Positions 56,401 to 64,000 of a stretch of 64,000 nucleotides of DNA are shown piece after piece. The notes under the pieces were generated by a model. That model was not told the DNA's origin. It was given only the letters and a program-made list of their open reading frames with translations, and ran no database searches. Origin of the DNA: Siderastrea radians (Eukaryota; Cnidaria; Anthozoa; Scleractinia; Rhizangiidae). Location: NCBI GenBank assembly GCA_964017195.1, contig OZ024889.1, positions 51,683,418-51,747,417 on the forward strand, in the 5' to 3' direction. A program made the position numbers and the translations under genes. The stretch's first letter is position 1. Each line of letters opens with the position of its first letter.

Positions 56401-56631
56401 AAGAGCCACTTACCTATATGGAAAAAAGGGATGTATAAAATTCCATTACCCAAGAAAACAAGCTTAGCTGAAAGCTTAATAGCACAAAAAATACGTTTGT
56501 AGCCCGAACTCTAACATAGTTGCCAGTGCCATTTTTGAAGACTCGGCAAACTCGCGCGCTTTTCACGTCGTGACGTCACGATGGCCAGACACCTCGAACC
56601 AGCCGAGCGGCGAGTTCATCACTCCCTCCTG
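53493..56631. mobile_element. Non-autonomous DNA element, copy A (hAT-like)
   Basis: Ends CAGGTTGCAGGAGGGAGTG and CACTCCCTCCTG; inner inverted blocks CGAGGTGTCTGGCCATCGTG and the matching right side CACGATGGCCAGACACCTCG. The 8-base GTTTACTG flanks both ends (53485-53492 and 56632-56639), a hAT-length duplication. A second, partly matching copy lies at 59.2-62.7 kb. No transposase seen. It carries a nested 1.37-kb element. Confidence 0.7.
54492..55862. mobile_element. Mutator-like element nested in copy A
   Basis: 1,371 bp with ends TAACCTGCGATCAGGC and GCCTGATCGCAGGTTA (16 perfect pairs). The 9-base ACTCAAATA flanks both ends (54483-54491 and 55863-55871). Copy B at about 60302-60320 (GGTACTGAAATATATGTAAT) shows the uninterrupted site. 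Two opposed open frames of about 100 codons at 55329-55765 have no recognised family. Confidence 0.85.
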
Positions 56632-56647
56632 GTTTACTGTCACAGAG

Positions 56648-56845
56648 CCTCTCTCCTCCGCAGAGGCTCCTGTTTAGTAAACAACAGTGAAAGAAAAAAG
56701 AGGAAAGCGGGAGCGCTAGGGAGAGAAAACGGGAGCGCGGGGAACGCTTCCCAGCGTTCCCCACGCGCTTTAAATTCTCCCTCTTCCCAGCCTCCGCGCG
56801 TTTCTACCCAGTGCGACTGCGGGAGGCCTCTGCGGAGGAGAGAGG
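56648..56845. mobile_element. hAT-type MITE
   Basis: 198 bp with ends CCTCTCTCCTCCGCAGAGGC and GCCTCTGCGGAGGAGAGAGG, perfect inverted copies. TCACAGAG duplicated at 56640-56647 and 56846-56853. It abuts the target duplication of copy A. Confidence 0.88.
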
Positions 56846-56872
56846 TCACAGAGCGGTCTCACAGAGGGTTGT

Positions 56873-57946
56873 GCCCAGGGCGGGAAAAGGTTGGGCAATG
56901 AAACGAGCAGTCCGCTCTTCAAGCGATGTGTGATGCGGAGAAGGACTGGCACGAGCGCTCTTTCCGCGCTTCCGGTTCGCTTCCGGTGCGTTTGGAGGCC
57001 GGCAAAATTTACCTTTCAACAAACCGGAAATCTCATTTTCTTTCTTTATTTTTCAGCCAGCCGTGCACTATGATTAGAACGTTTTTTAACAGTCTTGGCT
57101 CACAGCTTAAAATGCTTATGTCTGCGTGGACATTAGTCAATCTTTTTCACAGTAAGTTCCCGAAAATGCGTTCAATTTGAGAGCGTCGAATGCTTGCTCT
57201 TGCCGAAAAACATGACATGGTTGTCTTTCCTCGTCTCTTTTAAAAAAGCTCCAGATTACTCCACCCTAAATCTTACATATATTAAAGGCCGATAAATAAT
57301 ACATGACATAATAAAAAATTAGCTGGAGATATTTGGAGATAGTGGCGTTTTGCAACTGTAAACTTTGCCTCCTTGCAACGCGCCATGGCGATGATTCGTC
57401 GCAACGCCGCCAACTGTATGTAAACAAATTAAAAGTGAAATTAAATTTGCAGATTTCTCCTCCCTTTATCTCACAAAAACAAAGCAAAGAAAACCGTCTA
57501 AACTGAGGAGCAATTCTATTTGTAGTGCCTAAAGAAACAGACAAGCATAGGAGAGGTTTTGGGGAAAAAAGAAGAAGAAGCGCGAAGTTAATGTTGATTT
57601 GATTTAATTAATTAACTAGGGACGTGTTCTGATTAACCTTGCACGAGCTGCACGAATTATAAATACGCGTCATGCCACGCGTCATCCAAACGCCATTTGC
57701 CATCTTTTTACTTTGCTCTGCTCGTTTTTAGACAGTTTTTTAGCATCGATTAAGGCGGAAAAGACAAAGAAAAGATAACCCAAAGTTAACGTTTTTCGGA
57801 AACTATTAATAGATTATTAGGATTTTGAATTTGGATCTTTGAATTTTGAATTTTGGTCTAGCACCCAATTCGATCCCAGTCCACTGCATCACACCTTTTT
57901 GCTCGGACACGCTCGTTTCATCGCCCAACCTTTTTCCGCCCTGGTC
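56873..57946. mobile_element. Non-autonomous element of about 1.07 kb
   Basis: Left end CCCAGGGCGGGAAAAGGTTG and the right end inverted CCAGGGCGGAAAAAGGTTG; both continue into GGGC(A/G)ATGAAACGAGC and GTGTGATGC. The interior has no recognised coding sequence. No clear target duplication. Confidence 0.65.
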
Positions 57947-58169
57947 GGGACCCTCTTCGCCCGAACCTATAATCAAAATCTATAGCACAGTGGCGTAGTT
58001 TTTGGCCCACATATTAGCCAGACTTCTTTTATCAACTTAGAATTTTAATTATTGCTCGGCTTTCAAAACCAACAAAATTTGAGTCTTTAATGCAAACATC
58101 ACGCACATAAAATAGCTTTCCGGGCCCGAAAAGTTATCGGTACTTTCGAGAAACGGGCCCCTGGGGCAC
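57947..58169. other. No gene recognised
   Basis: Short flank between two transposons; TTTCGAGAAACGGGCCCCTG near 58145 looks like the end of another dispersed repeat. Confidence 0.4.
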
Positions 58170-58172
58170 TAA

Positions 58173-59224
58173 GGGACGGACCATTAGAAAAGTGATGGGT
58201 GGGGTGGGGAAAAAACCCAAAAAACATTCATGCAAGGGAAAATGTCCGAAAAAAAAATTCATGCAAGGGAAAATGTCCGGAAAAAAAATTCATGCACAAG
58301 ATGGGCCTCATTTTGATATGAAACCATAATTCGTTCTGCCAAAGTGCTCAAGTAGTGTCTCCAGTGTTTAAAAAATTGGGCTCTGCCAAAAAAAAAATTG
58401 GGCTCTGCCAGGATGCTATAAAATAGTTTTCATAATTAATATTTCTTTTATCGGGAGTGGGATACCTTCGCCTGGAACAAATTTTTTGTTGTTTTTATAG
58501 TCATAGTCATGCAGTTGAACCCCGTTATTTTGAACCATCAGGGGGAAACGAAAAAAGTTTGAAATAGCGGGAGTTCAAAATAACCGATAGTAAATGAGTG
58601 AAGGGCAAATCCAGTGGGATCATTCTCACTACTATCTTATTACCTTCAGTTAATGAATTCTGATACATGTATGTACCCTGTTGTTGTTCAATTTTATCCC
58701 TGGTTTAATTTTTAGTGTCCTTTATTCCTGGGTATGGTGATGTCCGATAATGACTTTAAACCAAAGGGAAAAAATAAAAACAAGGATAAAATTGAACCAC
58801 AACATGATACAATGGATGATTTCGGTTAGTGAATCGAAGCAGCTGTCACTAGCCACTTGGCTAGTTAGCAAAATAATTACTCTCGAGCCCTGACAGGGCT
58901 TTTGGGCTCCCTATAATTTTTGTTACAGCACAACCCTGCATTTTAAAGCGAGCATTATTAAAAAGTGTTTTGTAATAAAATAAACTTAAAAATGTAAAGT
59001 AACGTAACAGTACAAGCTATGTATTTAGTAAAACAAAGTTGCATTGTTTTTAATTAATTCAATAGCAAATTGTGCATAAGGAAAATATTTTCTCAAAAAA
59101 AAAATTCATGCATAGGGCTGTAGCCAAAAAAAAAATTCTTGCACTGGAAATGGGCCAAAAAAAAAAAATTCTGGCAGGCAAAAAATCCCCCATCCCCCCC
59201 ATCACTTTTCTAATGGTCCGTCCC
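58173..59224. mobile_element. PIF/Harbinger-type element at the left edge of copy B
   Basis: 1,052 bp, ends GGGACGGACCATTAGAAAAG and its exact inverted copy CTTTTCTAATGGTCCGTCCC. TAA flanks both ends (58170-58172 and 59225-59227). Subterminal AAAAAAAATTCATGCA units occur several times at each side. No transposase. Confidence 0.85.
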
Positions 59225-59532
59225 TAATGACGGTATTGGCGAACGAAAATCCGAGGTGTCTGGCCATCGTGACGTCACATATAAGCCGGCCCGCGAAATT
59301 CAAAGGAAAGTAAACAAATGGCTCCCTCGCAAATGTTTATAGTCCAGTTTCTCAAAAAGAACAGATCAAAACAATAAAAGAACGAAAGGTATGCTGCATG
59401 CTATAACATAAAAAGTATTCTTAATGCAATTTGGTCCTCAAAACAAAATAACAAATTGGCGATAAGACTCAAAAGATTTCACGGACGCTCTGGTCGATCG
59501 ATTGAAATCGTGATCAACAGATCACCTTAGAG

Positions 59533-59669
59533 CATCCTCGGAGACCCACGGGCAGATAGTGGGGCGAGGGAAAGTCGGGACGGCCCCTTGACTTTTCTTC
59601 GCCCACTTTTTTGTTCGCCCGTCCCGACTTTCCCTCGCCCCACTATCTGCCCCTGGGTCTCCGAGGATG
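59533..59669. mobile_element. 137-bp near-perfect hairpin MITE
   Basis: CATCCTCGGAGACCCACGGG...AAAGTCGGGACG pairs with CGTCCCGACTTT...CCGAGGATG over about 50 bases. Copy A near 53825 reads GATCGCCTTTCAGAAG without it; here ACCTT appears on both sides, a 5-base candidate duplication. Confidence 0.82.
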
Positions 59670-60334
59670 ACCTTTCAGAAGCTGTATCTCACAAATTAAC
59701 CCCAAGATGTGTCGCTTGGAGACAAAAAAATAACTTTTACATGTATAAACTCCTTCCAATTTTAGAAAAATCAAATTGTGTAACAATTTCATTAAAATGA
59801 TCAGTAGCTTTAAACAAATTTAAAATGTGGAGAAGAATACTCCATTGCAAAGAAACGTTTACTGTTAAGTCATGTGCTTGGTTCGAAGTTAATAATGGAC
59901 CACAGGAATTCCTTACTTTGCTAAACTATCTAGTAAAAGTCGACAAAGACGACAACATTTTCTCGCGGCGAAGCAAAACAGCTTTCCGGCCAAATTTGTG
60001 CTGATGACTGATTGTTCATGATTGTTCTCTTATTGAATAATTTTTAAAAAACCACAGTCTATCAAAAATGCCAACCTTTTCAGGCTACTGATGTTTAGTG
60101 TTGACAAGGCCCTCTCTTTACTAGAAAGGTCCTCAGTTCGACTGTTTAAAATTAATTAATCTTTGAAAATCAAATGACATAGGACCAATTCAATTTATTG
60201 TAGACGGTCAAACTCTTTCTAACACAATGTGCAACCTGGACAGGAATTTTAGAAGGAACTGGAGATATTGAGAATAAATTAGACAAGATCACTGATCCAA
60301 ATGGTACTGAAATATATGTAATAGCTTTCATAAA

Positions 60335-61525
60335 ACATAGGCATGCATGCAGAACGGGTGACGTTTGTTTTTTTTTTTTTTACCTTGTCACAAATGTGCA
60401 CAACTAGTTACGTTTGTATGCAAGTGAGCAGAAACTTGGCCGACAACAATACACCACAACTCTGCCTTATTTTCTACCTTTCTGGGGAACACGTGACTTC
60501 ATTATCGCCGTTAGTTCTAGTCACGCGGACAACGCATTGCGTGTGTAGCTGCACGTGCCACCGAGATCCTGCCCAAACGTGCAGGAAAATCATTTTGCAA
60601 GCGCAAGCAGTTATTCATTCTATTTTATTACGGTATTTATCTGCCTATAGGCTGGAGTTTGGCTTTAACTCACGCCGACAATTTAAGGGGTATGTTTGCT
60701 TGTTGCAAGTCAAGTCGGCTATGATAATTTTCGTCTTTCTGCTTCGCGAGTCGCGAAGAAAAGCGTGCCTATTTGCATAATAATTGTTTACATTTCTAAA
60801 TTAAGCCGAATAAATTTCGTTTGCTTTCGGTAGTGTCGCAGCTCTCAAAAGCTTGTATTTTCATTGGACCGCTGTATGTAGCAGCTCTATTGTTTTTACG
60901 CCTCGTTCTTTGTTTCTTTTGTTTGTTCTATTGTTTAGCGGACCAATCGTAGAAGACCTTACGACAGTTTGCTTTGCGTTCGAACAGTACGAAAGTGTTA
61001 AAATTCAGTTCGCACTTTCAAAAGCTTCTCAGTAAACAGTTATCTCGCATTCGAATTGACTCTGCTTGGAAAACAAAATGGGCTCCTTCAAAAAAACGAA
61101 TAATTCGGCTTGGAGATTAAAAAGGGAAACGAGTGCAAATATAAACGACATATGCATGGGAATTCGCGAACCAAGTGGAGTTCATTGTCTTGCCTGCATT
61201 TATTTTTTCGGAAATTTGTGTCCCTCGGGCAAGTACACTAGCAAAAAAACCTGCCAAACCTCAGTCCACAAAAACAGCGCATTCGACGGGTTATTCGATG
61301 CAAAATAAAGAAGGTCCTAGTTGATCGAGATCGAATCCAGACACTTCACAGTCCGTGCGAGGTACTCCAAGTTGTAAGCTATTTTACTCTTCTGTGTGGC
61401 ACACCCCACCTCAAAACCCATAGGGTACCCCCCCCGTCCTCACTGGTGGAGAAAAACATCACTCTTTGAAATTTAGCCTCCCACATAAACCGAGTGACGT
61501 CGTGACGTCACCGGTTAAAAAAGGA
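60335..61525. mobile_element. Insertion of about 1.2 kb in copy B
   Basis: Sequence absent from the corresponding place in copy A. Ends include AACGGGTGACGT and the inverted ACGTCACCGGTT, suggesting TIRs. Open frames of 145, 60 and 80 codons inside (60343-61308) have no recognised family and are not called. Confidence 0.45.
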
Positions 61526-62230
61526 CAGTACCAGATCAGCGAAAACTAGTTTCTCCGGGCGTCCGCATAATTTGCGAGCTGATTCAGGTTTTTTATGTTG
61601 TTCTGCAAAAGTGTAGTTTACACGGGTTAAATGAGTTGGCAAAAATTTCTTAAGTTCGATTACTCTTTCCCTAGCGGTTAAATATCACTGTTCTTTCCTT
61701 ATACAGAAGATCCAAGCAAATACTGTGAGAATAGTTCACGTTTAAGGGCTACACATACCCTTTTAGGTTCGCCTTCTAATATACTCAGCTAAACAAGTGG
61801 ACTGACCATTTTTTAGGTAACTGGGGTATTTTTGTTAAGCTATAGGCAAGTCCGTAGCCAAGTTTCAAGTTTCCCTGTGGTATGTAACTGAAATAAACAC
61901 ACTTTTTTGGACGCGGACAATAACAATTTTCCCACATAATTCTTCGATCGCGAAGAGTAAACATGACTCTTAAAACATTTAAGTATGATTCTAATGTTAA
62001 GACAAAGAACCACTTACCTATATCGAAAAGGGGATGACTTAAATTCCATTGCCCAGGAAAACAAGCTTAGCTGAAAACTTAATAGCACAAAAAATACGTT
62101 TGTAACCCGAACTCCAACATCAGTTTGCCAGCGCCATTTTTGAAAACTCGGCAAACTAGCCCGCTTTTTCACGTCGCGACGTCACGATGGCCAGACAACT
62201 CGAACCAGCCGAGCTGGTGAGTTCATCACT

Positions 62231-62706
62231 TTATCACTGCTAGGGGACCAGGCCTAGCTACAAAAATCCGGACTTTTTGCGGGACTTTTAGAAAACTATA
62301 GGATTTTTAGTGATCTGGAGGGATTTTTAGAGATTTTGGTGAACATTTTCAAGGGTTTTTGTTTATTTGTTACAAAAAAGCTTGAAACCTTTGTTTGCAA
62401 TGTTTTGATCCTCCCTCACAGTATCCGTCAGCGGTTTTACCCAAAATCTAGCATTCCTTGCTGTCATTGAGTTCAAAATGACGGGCTCGGCAGAGCTTGT
62501 TCGCCTTGTTGATTTGGCTGAGACTGAGAGCGCTAGCAGAAACCCTGCCAAAGCCATAGAATTTTCACCACAGGTCACCCAGTTTTTTTAATATCATAGG
62601 ATTTTTAGAGTTTTTATGGGATTTTTAGAGGTGAAATTGGAGATTTTAAGAGCATTTTTGGAGAAATTCTGGAAAGATTTTTCGGCCGTTTTTCGGGATT
62701 TTTGTA
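62231..62706. mobile_element. Insertion near the right end of copy B
   Basis: Copy A reads GTTCATCACTCCCTCCTG; here ATCACT is followed by about 470 bases and then ATCACTCCCTCCTG again. Inner ends TACAAAAATCC and GGATTTTTGTA are inverted, with several GGATTTTTAG motifs. Non-coding as far as I can see. Confidence 0.6.
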
Positions 62707-62859
62707 TCACTCCCTCCTGCGTTTTCCCAAGCGTTTACTAGCCTGAGAAAACAGCCGACGTTTTGCGAGGTCGCCACTTGAGCCCTCTGCTGAAAATACT
62801 GATGACGCACCACTACCCAGATCTAGGTAGTGTTTCTGGTAACTCGATGCAAGGACCAC

Positions 62860-63640
62860 TTGAACAAACAGTAGCGAGGTGAAGCCGGATCTTGGTGTAG
62901 ATCAGGATCAGCAATGTTGAATAAAACAAAAAAACCAATTGCAAGGCTGATCGGACAGCTAAGAAGGGTAATAATTTTATTGCCCAATATTTCGGTGAGA
63001 CAAAACTCACCTTCATCAGGGGCTGTAAAAGCTAAGTAAAAATCGAATGAAACGGTTGCAAGATTTAAAATGATTAAAATGAAAAGATTAAATATGATTG
63101 GTTGACAAACATACAAAGCGGAAACGTTACTAACAGCTTTTTTTAAAAATAGAAATAGATTAAGTTTCATCTCGTCTGTTTATTCCGTGGGGTTCAAGTG
63201 TCTTGCCCTTTGAAATCAAAAATGCTTCTCTGGCTTTGCGAATGCTCTCCCTGTTCGAGTGAATGAGTTCTAGGGGAATGAGTTCTATGTCGTTGATGGA
63301 GTGGCCAGGGAGAGTGAAGTGATCTGAAACGGCGGTGGGCTGATCAATGTGACGATGGGTGATGGCTTTTTCGATTGCGCGTCTGTGTTCCCCAAATCTG
63401 TCGCTGAGTTGACGTTTAGTTTCTCCAATGTATTGTACCTTGCATCTGGAGCACTGTATCATATATGAGATCGGAAGATGAGCAAGAGATGTGATGTAGA
63501 ATTTGCCTTTGTTCGTTAGTGGAGAAGAAGGTGTAAAAGGCAAAAAGCCATCACCCATCGTCATTAGAGTTGAGCGATGAAGATCGTCCAGTATAAGATT
63601 GCACAGCATGTGTTCCCAAGGTTACCTAAAGATAAGACTG
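62860..63640 (-). pseudogene. Penelope-like element 3' part with GIY-YIG domain
   Basis: A 149-codon frame (63609-63160) contains SYMIQCSRCKVQYIGETKRQ and LSDRFGEHRRAI, the core of a GIY-YIG endonuclease as found at the C-terminus of Penelope-like retroelements; HFTLPGHSINDIELIPLE follows, typical of the same family. A 3' region with CCTGATGAAGGTGAGTTTTG and CCGAAATATTGGGC then runs to about 62860. The reverse-transcriptase part is absent, so the copy is 5'-truncated. The domain itself is intact in frame. Confidence 0.75.
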
Positions 63641-64000
63641 CTTTTCCTAAGTGATCTATCAATCTGCGTGATTGCTTTCTTTCAGATCCAAAGACCTCGC
63701 TTTATAACCATTATTTCAAAAGCAAGTGGAACTCTGGTCAAAGTTTGAATTTCACATTCTGAGCCCAATTTAGGTCCTTTTGTGGATGGGGAACAGAATC
63801 GATCGGTCAAATCTAGTATTTAGATACGTCCTCTGTTCTTTTTTTTTTTTTTCATTTTCTTTTCGCGTGACTGATTATCTTTTATTAAATCCAAACAAGC
63901 AATCGTTTTTATTTTGAAAATTCCATAGCACTTGCGCATTGACGATGTGAAGCTGTGTTGTTATGGACGGATCGCTTCTAATGTCGCAGGGAACTTCAAA
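63641..64000. other. No gene recognised
   Basis: A poly-T run lies near 63838-63853. Nothing else is supported before the window end. Confidence 0.4.

Larger units (their letters stand above)
59225..62745. mobile_element. DNA element copy B, same family as copy A
   Basis: Matches copy A from GGTATTGGCGAA...CGAGGTGTCTGGCCATCG through CCAATTTTAG..., and again at 61530-62230 (CCAGATCAGCGAA, GCATAATTTGCGAGCTGATT). Its left terminus is missing and it carries different insertions from copy A: a 137-bp hairpin, a segment of about 1.2 kb, and an element near its right end. Confidence 0.7.

Noticed and set aside
60343..60780. 145-codon frame
   Set aside because: Starts in a poly-T run and has a composition typical of chance; it lies inside a transposon insertion.

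Overview
The window looks like nuclear DNA of a cnidarian, most likely a stony coral. The evidence is spliced genes with GT/AG introns, large TPR-CHAT proteins, a many-exon KDZ-type transposase gene, tRNA-derived SINEs of a type I recognise from corals, and very dense inverted-repeat DNA elements. The species call is inference from family knowledge; nothing here was searched.

Layout. 0-0.9 kb: decayed BEL/Pao retrotransposon tail. 0.9-3.2 kb (+) and 12.5-15.1 kb (-): two convergent TPR-CHAT genes. The first keeps an open frame but has lost both CHAT catalytic residues; the second keeps both. Between them lie a dead LINE with a nested MITE and several inverted-repeat elements. 15.2-25.9 kb: LINE fragments and non-autonomous DNA transposons, with no convincing host gene. 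26.3-35.0 kb (+): a KDZ transposase gene that I reconstruct as 17 exons. It has one frameshift just after the catalytic Glu, a tRNA-like gene in intron 4, and a 39-bp tandem repeat that copies the 3' splice site of exon 16. 36.5-39.1 kb: a 190-bp satellite array. 40.5-43.6 kb (-): a three-exon gene for a zinc-ribbon/CXXC protein with long NQT repeats. 43.9-48.1 kb: a SINE, a LINE tail and a MITE. 48.3-52.8 kb: a palindrome with arms of about 2.1 kb around a spacer of about 50 bp, with a SINE in one arm only. 53.5-62.7 kb: two copies of one DNA-transposon family, each carrying different nested insertions, so each serves as the empty site for the other. 62.8-63.6 kb (-): Penelope-like GIY-YIG fragment.

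The four substantial genes form two convergent pairs. The TPR-CHAT pair belongs to a protease-like family. The KDZ/CXXC pair combines a transposase with a putative CpG-type DNA-binding protein around a satellite array; any functional link is only a hypothesis. The rest is mostly transposable-element sediment. ORFs below about 120 codons were treated as chance or shadow frames unless splice signals, a family motif or a second copy supported them.
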